From Rhodocyclaceae bacterium (GTDB lineage: Bacteria > Pseudomonadota > Gammaproteobacteria > Burkholderiales > Rhodocyclaceae), in contig JALNXH010000011.1 in NCBI GenBank assembly GCA_023230455.1, positions 41,703-105,702 on the forward strand: a stretch of 64,000 nt of DNA, in the 5' to 3' direction. The translations under genes and the position numbers were made by a program. The notes beneath the pieces were generated by a model. That model did not search any database, was not told the origin of the DNA, and saw nothing but the letters and a program-made list of their open reading frames with translations. This document shows, in pieces, positions 22,177 through 31,181 of the stretch. Positions within the stretch are counted from its first letter, which is position 1, and each line of letters begins with the position of its first letter.

Positions 22177-23331
22177 ATGTATCGACGCAACGCTGATTTC
22201 GCAAAACGCCTTCCGCTGATCGACGGCCTCAAGGCCTGTGCCGTACAACTCATTGTGCTCCACCACATCGCCGTCTATGGCCCGCTCGCCGAAGCCGCGA
22301 ACCGGATCCTGCCTGACCTGATGGACTGGCTGTACGACTATGGCCGCATGGCGGTACAGATATTCCTGGTTCTCGGCGGCTATCTGGCGGCGCGCACGCT
22401 GTCCCCCGGCTTTACTCGCGGCCGGATGAACCCGGCGCTGCAGTTTGTCGCCACCGCCGTCAAACGCTACCTGCGTCTAGTACTGCCGTTCCTCGCGGCG
22501 CTGTTGCTCGCCATGCTCTGCGCTGCTGTTGCGCGGCGCTGGATGATCGACGAAGACTTCATTCCCGCCGCACCGACGCTCGATCAGTTCATCGCCCACA
22601 GCCTGTTGCTGCACAGCCTGCTGGACTACGAAGCGCTGACCACCGGCGTGTGGTACGTAGCCATCGATTTCCAGCTTTTTGTGCTGCTCGCCGCGCTGCT
22701 CTGGATCGGCGAATGCGCCGCCGCTTTTTCACCCAAACTACGCCATCTCCCACTTGTTCTGGTCACTGCGCTGACGCTGGCTTCGCTGTTTTGCTTCAAT
22801 CGCGACAGCACGCTCGATGCTTGGGCGCCGTATTTCTTCAACGCCTATGGCGTCGGCGCATTGAGCTATTGGGCCGCGCAACGCCAACGCAATGCGGCGC
22901 TGGCATTGCTGCTGATTTTCTTCCTCGCCCCGTTTGCGCTGATTGAAGACTTCCGCTGGCGCGTGGTAGTTGCATTGGCAACCGCGTTGGTCGTAGTTTT
23001 CGCCGACGCGGCGCCATTGCTGCTGAAGCTCGCTCGCTCACGCCTGGCCGCGCATCTGGGGCGAACCTCGTATGCGCTGTTTCTGGCCCACTTCCCGCTG
23101 TACCTGCTTGCCAGCGCCCTTTGCGTCCGCTTCAACCTGCTCGAAGGCGATGCCGCGGAACGCAACGCCATCCTCGCGCTACTCGCCATCTGGGCCGCCA
23201 GTCTTTATGCGGCAACACAGTTTCATCGCTGGATCGAACTTCCCAGCAACCGCCTGCGCCTCACCTGGCTGGAACCCCATCGGCCGGCACCGGCTGTGGA
23301 TTTCAGACGCGAAAGCTGGCAGTCCAACTAA
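22177..23331 (+). CDS. Membrane acyltransferase family 3 protein
   Basis: A 384-aa integral membrane protein of the acyltransferase-3 (OafA/YrhL-like) family, which moves acyl groups onto cell-surface sugars. The N-terminal LPLIDGLKACAVQLIVLHH (near 11-29) carries the catalytic-type His, and about ten hydrophobic segments follow, including LVLGGYLAAR near 67 and a late TSYALFLAHFPLYLLA segment. There is no SGNH extension. ATG 22177 gives the conserved N-terminus; the frame open to 22045 runs over the yheS end. It lies 76 bp after yheS. The acceptor is not predictable. Confidence 0.85.
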   Translation: MYRRNADFAKRLPLIDGLKACAVQLIVLHHIAVYGPLAEAANRILPDLMDWLYDYGRMAVQIFLVLGGYLAARTLSPGFTRGRMNPALQFVATAVKRYLRLVLPFLAALLLAMLCAAVARRWMIDEDFIPAAPTLDQFIAHSLLLHSLLDYEALTTGVWYVAIDFQLFVLLAALLWIGECAAAFSPKLRHLPLVLVTALTLASLFCFNRDSTLDAWAPYFFNAYGVGALSYWAAQRQRNAALALLLIFFLAPFALIEDFRWRVVVALATALVVVFADAAPLLLKLARSRLAAHLGRTSYALFLAHFPLYLLASALCVRFNLLEGDAAERNAILALLAIWAASLYAATQFHRWIELPSNRLRLTWLEPHRPAPAVDFRRESWQSN

Positions 23332-23537
23332 GCCGCGGCAGCAACGATGGCCCCATACCGAATGTTCCGCTGAAATAAATCGCCTGCCATGACAAAAAAT
23401 TGATTGCATCTGCGGATGATCCGGTGCATAGTGCGCACCTGCGATCTTCAAGTAGTGTCGTTGTTGTCTGGTTCAGTACCCGCAGTTCTGCGGTTTCTTT
23501 CCCTTAGCACCCCGCCAGTCTTGATCTTCGCCCTCAT

Positions 23538-23557
23538 AAGGGACCGTCCCTTTTTTT
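23538..23557 (+). promoter_or_regulatory. Small hairpin plus T-run in the cspA leader
   Basis: AAGGGA (23538-23543) pairs with TCCCTT (23547-23552) across a 3-nt loop, running into seven T residues (23551-23557). It sits 24 nt before the cspA ATG inside a 249-bp gene-free leader, so it could act as an attenuator or temperature-labile structure. The stem is short. The RBS (AGGA at 23567-23570) lies after it. The rest of 23332-23537 shows no further recognised element. Confidence 0.4.
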
Positions 23558-23580
23558 ATTATTTTTAGGATATTCAAGAC

Positions 23581-23787
23581 ATGGCAACAGGCACCGTAAA
23601 GTGGTTTAACGATTCCAAGGGCTTCGGCTTCATCACCCCGGAAAACGGCGGCGACGATTTGTTCGCTCACTTTTCCGCGATTCAAGGCTCGGGCTTCAAG
23701 ACCCTGAGCGAAGGTCAACGCGTTTCGTTCGACGTGACCACCGGCCCGAAGGGTCAGCAAGCATCGAACATCCGTCCGGCCGATTAA
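23581..23787 (+). CDS. Cold-shock RNA chaperone, CspA family
   Basis: A 68-aa single cold-shock domain (OB fold) that binds single-stranded RNA and DNA. RNP1 KGFGFIT (13-19) and RNP2 DLFAHF (26-31) are intact, as are the aromatic residues W8, F17 and F30-region. The long AU-rich leader fits cold-shock genes. It is followed by a strong terminator and then infA, a pairing seen in betaproteobacteria. Family membership is certain; which paralogue it is cannot be told. Confidence 0.96.
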   Translation: MATGTVKWFNDSKGFGFITPENGGDDLFAHFSAIQGSGFKTLSEGQRVSFDVTTGPKGQQASNIRPAD

Positions 23788-23836
23788 TCGTCCGACGAGG
23801 CAGGGAGGCCTCTCCGCAGGCCCCTCCCTACCGGAA

Positions 23837-23862
23837 AAGCCCGGCAGCTGCCGGGCTTTTTT
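23837..23862 (+). terminator. Intrinsic terminator after cspA
   Basis: AAGCCCGGCAG-CTGCCGGGCTT is a fully self-complementary stem, followed by six T residues (23857-23862). It separates cspA from infA, so infA needs read-through or its own promoter in the 30 bp that remain. Confidence 0.88.
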
Positions 23863-23891
23863 GTTTCCGACCTTCCTCTGGAGGCGTGGCC

Positions 23892-24149
23892 ATGGCCAAA
23901 GAAGAACTCATTGAAATGAACGGCGTGGTCAGCGAAGTCCTGCCTGACTCCCGTTTCCGCGTGACCCTCGACAACGGCCACGTGCTGATCGCGTATACCG
24001 CGGGCAAGATGCGCAAGCACCACATCCGCATCCTCGCCGGGGACAAGGTTTCGCTGGAAATTTCGCCCTACGATTTCAGCAAGGGCCGCATCACCTTCCG
24101 CCATATCGAAGGTCGGGCACCGATCACTCCGCAACGCCGGCGGCATTGA
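23892..24149 (+). CDS. infA: Translation initiation factor IF-1 (second-copy type)
   Basis: IF-1 binds the 30S A site during initiation. The 85-aa protein has the S1-type OB fold: MAKEELIEMNGVV, then LPDSRFRVTLDNGHVLIAYTAGKMRKHHIRI and the closing KGRITFRH. It is about 13 residues longer than E. coli IF-1, with a basic tail (TPQRRRH). The position next to cspA rather than in a ribosomal-protein operon fits the extra infA copy many betaproteobacteria carry; the spc-operon copy would lie outside this window. ATG 23892 is chosen; a GTG two codons earlier (23886) is possible. Confidence 0.93.
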   Translation: MAKEELIEMNGVVSEVLPDSRFRVTLDNGHVLIAYTAGKMRKHHIRILAGDKVSLEISPYDFSKGRITFRHIEGRAPITPQRRRH

Positions 24150-24173
24150 TCCGACTCCATCGGGAGCGCGGAC

Positions 24174-24854
24174 ATGGCCGGCTATGAGGTAAAGCTTCAG
24201 CAAGTGGCGGTGGCCGGTGGCGGCGACCTGACCATACGCTCGCTACTCGACAACCGGCAATACGCCGATCCGCTCGGTGAAGCCGAAGCCGCGGGAATAT
24301 CCTCGGCTTGCTGGCCATTGTTTGGACTCGTTTGGCCTTCCGCGCAGAAACTCGCCGACTTGATGCAGGGCTGGCGACTGGGCGCCCTGCGGATACTGGA
24401 AATCGGCTGCGGCCTGGGGTTGGCGAGCCTGGTCATCCAGCGTCGCGACGGCAACATCACCGCCAGCGACTGCCACCCATTGACGGAAGCCTTTCTCGTC
24501 GCCAACACCCGGCTCAACCTTCTCCCGAGCATGAAGTATCGCACCGGCAACTGGAGTCGCGCCAATCCGCAGCTGGGCGAGTTCGATCTGATCATCGGCA
24601 GCGACATCCTCTATGAGCGCGATCAGCCTGCCCAGCTTGCGGCATTCATCCAACTGCATGCGGCAACGCATGCGGAAGTGCTGATCGTCGACCCCAACCG
24701 CAGCAATCGCGCCGCATTTACGCAACAGATGGCGCTGCTCGGGTTCGCTCTCAAAGAGACTCGGCTTGACGCTCCGCTACAGGACGGCAGCCCCTACCGC
24801 GGACGCCTGCTTCACTACAAGCGTAACGGTTCGCCTCCACCCTTCCCGCTCTGA
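24174..24854 (+). CDS. Class I SAM-dependent methyltransferase
   Basis: A 226-aa methyltransferase with a Rossmann fold: motif I ILEIGCGLGLASL (near 74-86), acidic motif II SDCHPL (near 100-105) and a DLIIGSDILYE segment (near 142-152) typical of the METTL/Nnt1-like protein methyltransferases. ATG 24174 follows infA by 24 bp. The closing GSPYRGRLLHYKR is usual in this family. Substrate unknown; protein lysine or small nitrogen compounds are both possible. Confidence 0.82.
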   Translation: MAGYEVKLQQVAVAGGGDLTIRSLLDNRQYADPLGEAEAAGISSACWPLFGLVWPSAQKLADLMQGWRLGALRILEIGCGLGLASLVIQRRDGNITASDCHPLTEAFLVANTRLNLLPSMKYRTGNWSRANPQLGEFDLIIGSDILYERDQPAQLAAFIQLHAATHAEVLIVDPNRSNRAAFTQQMALLGFALKETRLDAPLQDGSPYRGRLLHYKRNGSPPPFPL

Positions 24855-24979
24855 ACGTCTGGCGCCCGGCAGGCCGCCCCGCATCCCAATGCAGCAAGGA
24901 GTCCCGCCTCGCGCCCCAGTGCTGCCTGCGATGATGTAGCATCTTCCGCACCTAAAGCGACTCGACAGGCAGATCGCGA

Positions 24980-27649
24980 ATGGCCGGATCAAATACCACG
25001 ATCGCCCAGCAGTCGCCCGATGAGGCGCTAAAAGCACTCGGTAGCCGACCGCAAGGCTTGTCCGCGGCGGAGGCGCAGCGACGGCTGGTCGAATTCGGCC
25101 CCAACCGGGTCGCCGCGGTCGCCCGTGATCCGGTCTGGCTTCTGCTGCTGAGCGAATTCATTCATTTCTTTGCCCTGATCCTCTGGCTGGCGGCGGCGCT
25201 GGCTTTTTTAGCCGAACATTTCGAGCCGGGCCAGGGCATGCTCGAACTCGGTTTCGCCATCGTCGGCGTGATCGTCATCAACGGCTGTTTTTCCTTCTGG
25301 CAAGCCTACCGCGCCGAGCAGGCGCTGGCAGCCTTGCTGCAATTGTTGCCGCAACAGGTGGAGGTGCTGCGCGACGGGATCACGCTCAGCATCGCGGCGG
25401 CTGATCTGGTGCCCGGCGATCTGGTGCAACTGGCGGAAGGCGCCAAGGTGCCGGCCGACTGCCGCCTGATCGAAAGCTGGAGCCTGCGCGTCGATCTCGC
25501 CACGCTGACCGGCGAATCGCGGCCCAAGGCGCGCAATGCCGAGCCCGACCCGACCACGGATCGCCTCGCCGCACACAGCCTGTTGCTGGCCGGCACCAGC
25601 CTGGTTTCCGGCGAATGCACGGCCGTGGTTTACGCCACGGGGATGCACACGGAATTCGGCGCCATCGCCCACCTGACGCAGACTGCGCGCGAAACCGAGT
25701 CGCCGCTGCAAAAGGAAATCCGCCGCGTCTCGCGCCTGGTCGCGCTGCTTGCGCTCGGCCTTGGCGTGGCGTTCTTTTTCATCGGCCAGGCCATCGGTCT
25801 CGGCTTCTGGGCCAACTTCATGTTTGCCATCGGCATCATCGTCGCCAACGTGCCGGAAGGCATGCTGCCGACTGTAACCCTGTCGCTGGCCCTGGCCACG
25901 CAGCGCATGGCCAAACGCAATGCGCTGGTGCGCCACCTGCCGGCAGTGGAAACCCTGGGCAGCGCCAGCGTCATCCTCACCGACAAGACCGGCACGCTGA
26001 CGCAAAACCGGATGAGCGTGCGCGAACTGTTCGCCGACAATCGCCACGGACTCGCCGCCGAGCGCTGGCCGCACAGCAGCGGCGACAGCCACCTGCGCCT
26101 GATTGCCCGCCATTGCCACAGCCTCAAATTCCCGCAAGGCCAGCCGAGCGGCGACCCGATGGAAATCGCCTTGTGGCAGTTCGCCGGCGAGACCGCCGCG
26201 ATGGGGCAGCGCGTCGGCGAAATTGCCTTCGAGGCCGAGCGCCGGCGCATGTCGGTCATCACCCGCCAGGCCGACGGCAGCGGCGCCCTCTGGTGCAAGG
26301 GCGCCCCCGAGACCGTGCTGCCGCTATGCACCCGCTCGCTCGAAGGCGATGCCAGCCACCCCTTCGACGCCGCTGCACGGGCGCGACTCGATGCCGCCCA
26401 TGAAGACATGACCACGCGCGGCCTGCGCGTGCTGGCGCTGGCCTGGAAGCCGCTGGCGGTCGGCGCCGAGGCGGCTGAGAGCGATCTCGAACTGTGCGGC
26501 CTGATCGGCCTGGAAGACCCGCCGCGCCCGGACGTGCGTGAAGCCATCGGACGCTGCCACGAAGCCGGCCTACGGGTGATCATGATTACCGGCGACCACC
26601 CGCAAACCGCCCTGGCGCTGGCACGGGAACTCGATCTGGTGCGCGGCGCGACGCCAACGCTGCTCAGCGGCGCCGCCGTACGCCAGATGAGTCCGGCTAG
26701 CTTGCAGCTCGCCCTTGATGCGCCGGAGGTGCTGTTCGCGCGCGTCACCGCCGAACAGAAAATGCTCGTCGTCCAGGCCCTGCAGCGCAAGGGCGAGATC
26801 GTCGCGGTCACCGGTGACGGCGTGAACGACGCGCCAGCGCTGAAGACCGCCGACATCGGCATCGCCATGGGTCTGTCGGGCACCGACGTGGCCCGCGAAG
26901 CGGCGGACATCGTGCTGCTCGACGATCACTTCGCTACCATCGTCAACGCCATCGAGGAAGGCCGCGCGGTATTCGACAACATCCGAAAATTTCTCACCTA
27001 CATTCTCACCTCGAACGTTCCCGAGCTGGTGCCCTACCTGGCCTTCGTTTTGTTCCGCATCCCGCTGCCGCTGACGGTGATCCAGATCCTCGCCGTCGAT
27101 CTGGGCACCGACATGCTGCCGGCCATCGCCCTCGGCGCCGAAGCGCCCTCCGCCGAGGTGATGAAGCGCCCTCCGCGACCACGTGGAGAACACTTGCTGT
27201 CGTGGCCGCTGCTGATCCGCGCCTACCTGTTCCTCGGCCCGCTGGAAGCCCTCGCCGCAATGGCGGCGTTCTTCTTCGTTCTCGATGCTCAGGGCTGGCA
27301 TTACGGGCAACTGCTGGCCGCCGCCGATCCACACTACCAACAAGCGACCACGGCCTGTCTGGCCGCCATCGTGCTGGCGCAGATGGCCAATGTGTTCGTC
27401 TGCCGCCACCCGCGCCTGCCGTTCTGGCGCTTTTCGCTGCGCTCCAATCCGCTGCTGCTGGCCGGCGGCGTCGCCGAGCTGGGGCTGCTGCTGGTCATCG
27501 TCTATACGCCGTGGGGCAACCGGCTGTTCGGCACCGCGCCGCTGGCAACGGACGTCTGGCTGTTCGCGCTGCCGTTTGCGCTTCTGCTTGTCGTGGCGGA
27601 GGAATTGCGCAAGGCGCTGCTACGCCGGCGTAGCGCCCGCTTGACGTAA
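24980..27649 (+). CDS. P-type cation-transporting ATPase with IIC (Na,K-ATPase-like) ion-site motifs
   Basis: An 889-aa P2-type ATPase with an N-terminal cation-ATPase domain, actuator loop LTGES (near 175), phosphorylation site DKTGT (D near 335), hinge TGDGVNDAP (near 612) and about ten membrane segments. In the fourth membrane helix it has NVPEGMLPTV, and in the sixth LGTDMLPAIAL (near 707). Both are closer to the animal Na,K-ATPase sequences (NVPEGLLATV, LGTDMVPAISL) than to Ca2+ pumps, so the cargo is probably Na+, K+ or H+. No beta subunit gene is adjacent. The RBS before ATG 24980 is weak. Exact ion not provable here. Confidence 0.88.
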   Translation: MAGSNTTIAQQSPDEALKALGSRPQGLSAAEAQRRLVEFGPNRVAAVARDPVWLLLLSEFIHFFALILWLAAALAFLAEHFEPGQGMLELGFAIVGVIVINGCFSFWQAYRAEQALAALLQLLPQQVEVLRDGITLSIAAADLVPGDLVQLAEGAKVPADCRLIESWSLRVDLATLTGESRPKARNAEPDPTTDRLAAHSLLLAGTSLVSGECTAVVYATGMHTEFGAIAHLTQTARETESPLQKEIRRVSRLVALLALGLGVAFFFIGQAIGLGFWANFMFAIGIIVANVPEGMLPTVTLSLALATQRMAKRNALVRHLPAVETLGSASVILTDKTGTLTQNRMSVRELFADNRHGLAAERWPHSSGDSHLRLIARHCHSLKFPQGQPSGDPMEIALWQFAGETAAMGQRVGEIAFEAERRRMSVITRQADGSGALWCKGAPETVLPLCTRSLEGDASHPFDAAARARLDAAHEDMTTRGLRVLALAWKPLAVGAEAAESDLELCGLIGLEDPPRPDVREAIGRCHEAGLRVIMITGDHPQTALALARELDLVRGATPTLLSGAAVRQMSPASLQLALDAPEVLFARVTAEQKMLVVQALQRKGEIVAVTGDGVNDAPALKTADIGIAMGLSGTDVAREAADIVLLDDHFATIVNAIEEGRAVFDNIRKFLTYILTSNVPELVPYLAFVLFRIPLPLTVIQILAVDLGTDMLPAIALGAEAPSAEVMKRPPRPRGEHLLSWPLLIRAYLFLGPLEALAAMAAFFFVLDAQGWHYGQLLAAADPHYQQATTACLAAIVLAQMANVFVCRHPRLPFWRFSLRSNPLLLAGGVAELGLLLVIVYTPWGNRLFGTAPLATDVWLFALPFALLLVVAEELRKALLRRRSARLT

Positions 27650-27681
27650 AATCGCGACTTTCCGCGACCCTGGAGCTTTTC

Positions 27682-28290
27682 GTGCAACTCGTCTGCCTCG
27701 ACCTTGAAGGTGTTCTGGTCCCCGAAATCTGGATCGAATTCGCCGAACGTACCGGCATTCCCGAACTGCGTCGCACCACCCGCGACGAACCGGACTACGA
27801 CAAGCTGATGAGCTATCGTCTCGGTATCCTGCGCCAGCACAAGCTTGGCCTGCTCGATATCCAGAAGGTGATCTCAGACATGGGCCCAATGGCCGGCGCC
27901 AAGGACTTTCTCGACGACCTGCGCGAACAGTTTCAGGTGATCATTCTTTCCGACACCTTCTACGAATTCGCCATGCCTATGATGCGCCAGCTTGGCATGC
28001 CGACGCTGTTCTGCCACAAACTGGAAGCCGACGCCCAGGGTTTCCTGGTCAACTATCATCTGCGCATGCCGAACCAGAAGAAGGAAGCCGTACAGCGCTT
28101 CAAGGAAATCAATTTCAAGGTGATCGCTGCCGGCGACTCCTACAATGACACAGCGATGCTCAGCGAGGCCCATGCCGGGATTCTGTTCCACCCGCCGGAG
28201 AACGTGATCCGCGAGTTTCCGCAGTTCCCGGTAACGATGAACTACGCCGAACTGCGCAACGAAATCGACAAGGCATCGGCGCGGATCTGA
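27682..28290 (+). CDS. thrH: ThrH: phosphoserine phosphatase / phosphoserine:homoserine phosphotransferase
   Basis: A 202-aa HAD-family enzyme. In Pseudomonas, ThrH moves phosphate from phosphoserine to homoserine and can replace homoserine kinase or SerB. HAD motif I is DLEGVLVPE with nucleophile D7 and general acid E9 (where most HADs have DxD, a ThrH mark), motif II LSDTF near 90, and motif III GDSYND (near 151-156). Start GTG 27682 has GGAG 8 bases upstream. purU follows after 16 bp, so the two are likely one unit with the membrane protein after it. Confidence 0.92.
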   Translation: MQLVCLDLEGVLVPEIWIEFAERTGIPELRRTTRDEPDYDKLMSYRLGILRQHKLGLLDIQKVISDMGPMAGAKDFLDDLREQFQVIILSDTFYEFAMPMMRQLGMPTLFCHKLEADAQGFLVNYHLRMPNQKKEAVQRFKEINFKVIAAGDSYNDTAMLSEAHAGILFHPPENVIREFPQFPVTMNYAELRNEIDKASARI

Positions 28291-28306
28291 CCGCGCTACT
28301 CCAGGC

Positions 28307-29167
28307 ATGCATCGCGAACGCTTCTACACCCTTTCCGCCTCGTGCCCCGACCAGGTGGGCATCATCGCCCGCGTCACCGGCTTCATCTCGGGACTCGGCG
28401 GCTGGGTGCTGGAATCGAGCTTCCATGCCGATGCGCTCGACGGCCGCTATTTCATGCGCATTGAAATCAAGGCGGCGTCGATTCCCTTTGCGCTTGCCGA
28501 GTTCCGCGAACGCTTCCGGCCGATCGCGGACAGCCTACAGATGGACTGGAAGATCAGCGATTCGGCAGTGAAAAAACGGCTGGTGGTGCTGGTCTCAAAA
28601 CAGGAACACTGCCTCTACGATCTGCTCGCCCGCTGGCAATCGAAGGAACTCGACATCGAGATTCCCTGCGTGATTTCCAATCACGACACCTTCCGCGGTT
28701 TCGTCGAATGGCATGGCATCCCCTTCCATCACCTGCCGGTGACCAACGAATGCAAGCCGGCGGCCTACGCAGAAATACGACGGATTTTTGAAGAAGTACG
28801 CGGCGACACGCTGGTGCTGGCGCGCTACATGCAAATCTTGTCGCCGACACTTTGCGCCGCCTACCCTGGCCGAATCATCAACATCCACCACAGCTTCCTG
28901 CCCAGTTTCGTCGGCGCCAAGCCCTACCATCAGGCCTACCAGCGCGGCGTCAAGTTAATCGGCGCCACCTGCCACTACGTCACCGAGGAACTCGACCAGG
29001 GACCGATCATCGAACAGGACGTGATCCGCATCGACCATTCGGACTCTGTCGAAGACATGGTGCGCTACGGCAAGGACATCGAAAAGACCGTGCTCGCCCG
29101 TGGCCTGCGCTATCACCTCGAAGACCGTGTGCTGGTCCACGGCAACAAGACCGTGGTCTTCCGGTGA
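28307..29167 (+). CDS. purU: Formyltetrahydrofolate deformylase PurU
   Basis: Hydrolyses 10-formyl-THF to formate and THF, balancing one-carbon pools and giving formate for PurT (11823-13022). The 286-aa protein has an ACT domain (about 7-80) and a formyltransferase-type catalytic domain (about 90-286) with VISNHDTFRGFVEWHGIP (near 122-139) and NIHHSFLPSFVGAKPY (near 195-210), carrying the Asn-His pair; the Asp lies in the TEELDQGPIIEQD segment. Length is normal. Its stop overlaps the next GTG. Confidence 0.95.
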   Translation: MHRERFYTLSASCPDQVGIIARVTGFISGLGGWVLESSFHADALDGRYFMRIEIKAASIPFALAEFRERFRPIADSLQMDWKISDSAVKKRLVVLVSKQEHCLYDLLARWQSKELDIEIPCVISNHDTFRGFVEWHGIPFHHLPVTNECKPAAYAEIRRIFEEVRGDTLVLARYMQILSPTLCAAYPGRIINIHHSFLPSFVGAKPYHQAYQRGVKLIGATCHYVTEELDQGPIIEQDVIRIDHSDSVEDMVRYGKDIEKTVLARGLRYHLEDRVLVHGNKTVVFR

Positions 29168-29601
29168 TCAGCGGCAAGCAGCTGCGCCGCCAACTGCGGC
29201 GGGAACTCGACGAATACCTCGCCGACCTTCGGCAACTCAGCGGCGCGCTGCGCACGCGGGAGGGATGGCTGGCGCTGGCGCTGATCGTCGCCTTCGTTGC
29301 GCTGGTCGGGGTGTTGTTCGTCGTGATGCTCGGTTTCGACCGACTCAACGACATTGCAGGATGGAGCGGTGCATGGCGCCCGCACTTGTGCCGGTCGCTG
29401 GAAAACGTTCCGGCCCTGATCCTGGTCATCGACGCCGTGGTGGTTGCGATGTTTGGAGTGATGGCGCTCGGCGAAATGCTGACTTTATTCGACAACGCAC
29501 GTCGCAAGCTGCCGACAAAAGCCCGCAACGTCCTGATCCCAACGGCCCTGATGCTGGCCGCCGGAATCGGTGGCGTCCTCTACATGCAGTCGGTGTGTTA
29601 A
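29164..29601 (+). CDS. Two-pass inner-membrane protein after purU
   Basis: A 145-aa protein starting at a GTG that overlaps the purU TGA (GTGA). A basic amphipathic start (RRQLRRELDEYLADLRQL) is followed by a hydrophobic helix (about 38-58), a polar loop with HLCRSLENV, a second helix (about 82-102) and a third weaker one near the C-terminus (about 122-140). No family is recognised. Coupling to purU suggests co-expression, not shared function. It ends at a strong bidirectional terminator facing amtB. Confidence 0.7.
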   Translation: MISGKQLRRQLRRELDEYLADLRQLSGALRTREGWLALALIVAFVALVGVLFVVMLGFDRLNDIAGWSGAWRPHLCRSLENVPALILVIDAVVVAMFGVMALGEMLTLFDNARRKLPTKARNVLIPTALMLAAGIGGVLYMQSVC

Positions 29602-29605
29602 CGCA

Positions 29606-29630
29606 ATCGGGCGCCTCACGGCGCCCGATT
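29606..29630. terminator. Bidirectional terminator between convergent units
   Basis: AATCGGGCGCC (29606-29616) pairs perfectly with GGCGCCCGATT (29620-29630) around TCA. It lies 5 bp after the plus-strand gene and 50 bp after the amtB stop on the other strand. A second GC-rich stem (about 29639-29665, GGCGGCCCC/GGGGCCGCC) follows and would serve the amtB side. Confidence 0.75.
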
Positions 29631-29679
29631 TGCTTCGGCGGCGGCCCCAACAGGGGCCGCCCGGTCTTCACTCATCAGA

Positions 29680-31170
29680 TCAATAGTGGTAAGCCGTTTC
29701 GCCGTGCGAGGTAAGGTCGAGGCCTTCGCGCTCCTCGTCTTCTGCCACGCGCAAGCCAACCACCAGATCGACCAGCTTGTAGGCGGCGAACGCGACTACG
29801 CCGGAAACCACGACGGCTGTACCGACGCCCCAAAGCTGGCTGATCAGTTGGGCGGTCATGTTGTAGTCGCCGACCTTGTTCGCAACGTAGTCCCACACAC
29901 CCGTACCGCCCAGCGCCGGATCGGCAAACACGCCGGTAAGGATGGAGCCGAGGATGCCGCCCACGCCGTGCACACCGAACACGTCCAGCGAGTCGTCAAC
30001 ACCGAGCAGCTTCTTCAAACCGGTCACGCCCCACAGGCAAAGTGCACCGGCCAGCAGGCCAATCACCAGGGCACCGCCAACACCGACGAAGCCGCAAGCC
30101 GGGGTAATCGCCACCAGCCCGGCAACGGCACCGGAGGCGGCTCCGAGCATCGAGGGCTTGCCCTTGACCAGCCATTCCGCAGTCATCCAGGAAAGCGCCG
30201 CCGCGGCAGTCGCCAGCCACGTGTTGACGAAGGCCAGCGAGGCTATTCCGCCCGCTTCCAGCGCCGAACCGGCGTTGAAGCCAAACCAGCCGAACCACAG
30301 CAGCGATGCGCCGATCATGGTCATCGTCAGGCTGTGCGGAGCCATGGTGTCCTTGCCATAGCCGACGCGCTTGCCCACCAGGAAGGCGCCGACCAGACCG
30401 GCAACGGCAGCGTTAATGTGCACCACGGTGCCGCCGGCGAAGTCGAGCGCGCCCTTCTGGAACAGGAAGCCCGCGGTAGCACCCAGCTTTTCGGCCGCTT
30501 CGGCGGATACGTAGCCATCAGGACCGGCCCAGTACCAGACCATATGCGCCATCGGCAGATAGCTGAAGGTAAACCACAGCACCGAGAACAGCAGCAGCGC
30601 GGAGAACTTGATGCGTTCGGCGAAGGAACCGACGATCAGGCATACGGTGATCGCCGCGAAAGCGCCCTGGAAGGGAACGAAGGAGAGCTCGGGGATCGCC
30701 ACCAGCTTAGTGAATGTGGCTGCCAACGAATCCGGCGTGATGCCCTTGAGGAACAGCTTGTCCAGGCTGCCGAAGAACGCGTTGCCCTCGGTGAACGCCA
30801 GGCTGTAGCCATACACCGCCCACAGCACGCTGATCAACGAGAAAATCACGAACACCTGCATCAACACGGAGAGCATGTTCTTGCTGCGTACCAGGCCGCC
30901 ATAGAACAGCGCCAGGCCGGGGATCGACATCAGGATCACAAAAGCCGTGGCGACCAGCATCCAGGTCGTATCGCCCTTGTTTACGGTGGCGGCGGGGGCC
31001 GCGGCAGCCGCCTCGGCTGGCGCGGCCTCAGCAGATGCGACTACGGGCGCCGCGTCCGGAACCGCAGCCGCAGCCGCCGGCGCAGCTTCAGCCGGTTTGT
31101 CTTCCGCCCAGGCGCCGTTGGCGAATCCAACGGCCAGAACCGTCAGAGCGATGGCAAATATTTTTTTCAT
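29680..31170 (-). CDS. amtB: Ammonium transporter Amt with signal peptide and Ala-rich leader
   Basis: Membrane ammonium channel, closed by binding of PII. The 496-aa protein has a cleavable signal (1-22, ending in AWA), an Ala/Pro-rich periplasmic stretch (about 23-62) and then 11 transmembrane helices. Typical segments are MSIPGLALFYGGLVRSKN (near 82-99), the HMVWYW pore region with its Phe/Trp gate, the HINAAVAGLVGA His site and DSLDVFGVHGVGG (near 395-407) with the second pore His. It lies 11 bp after the PII gene, the usual pair. Confidence 0.95.
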   Translation of the reverse strand: MKKIFAIALTVLAVGFANGAWAEDKPAEAAPAAAAAVPDAAPVVASAEAAPAEAAAAAPAATVNKGDTTWMLVATAFVILMSIPGLALFYGGLVRSKNMLSVLMQVFVIFSLISVLWAVYGYSLAFTEGNAFFGSLDKLFLKGITPDSLAATFTKLVAIPELSFVPFQGAFAAITVCLIVGSFAERIKFSALLLFSVLWFTFSYLPMAHMVWYWAGPDGYVSAEAAEKLGATAGFLFQKGALDFAGGTVVHINAAVAGLVGAFLVGKRVGYGKDTMAPHSLTMTMIGASLLWFGWFGFNAGSALEAGGIASLAFVNTWLATAAAALSWMTAEWLVKGKPSMLGAASGAVAGLVAITPACGFVGVGGALVIGLLAGALCLWGVTGLKKLLGVDDSLDVFGVHGVGGILGSILTGVFADPALGGTGVWDYVANKVGDYNMTAQLISQLWGVGTAVVVSGVVAFAAYKLVDLVVGLRVAEDEEREGLDLTSHGETAYHY

Positions 31171-31181
31171 GGCGCTTCCCC

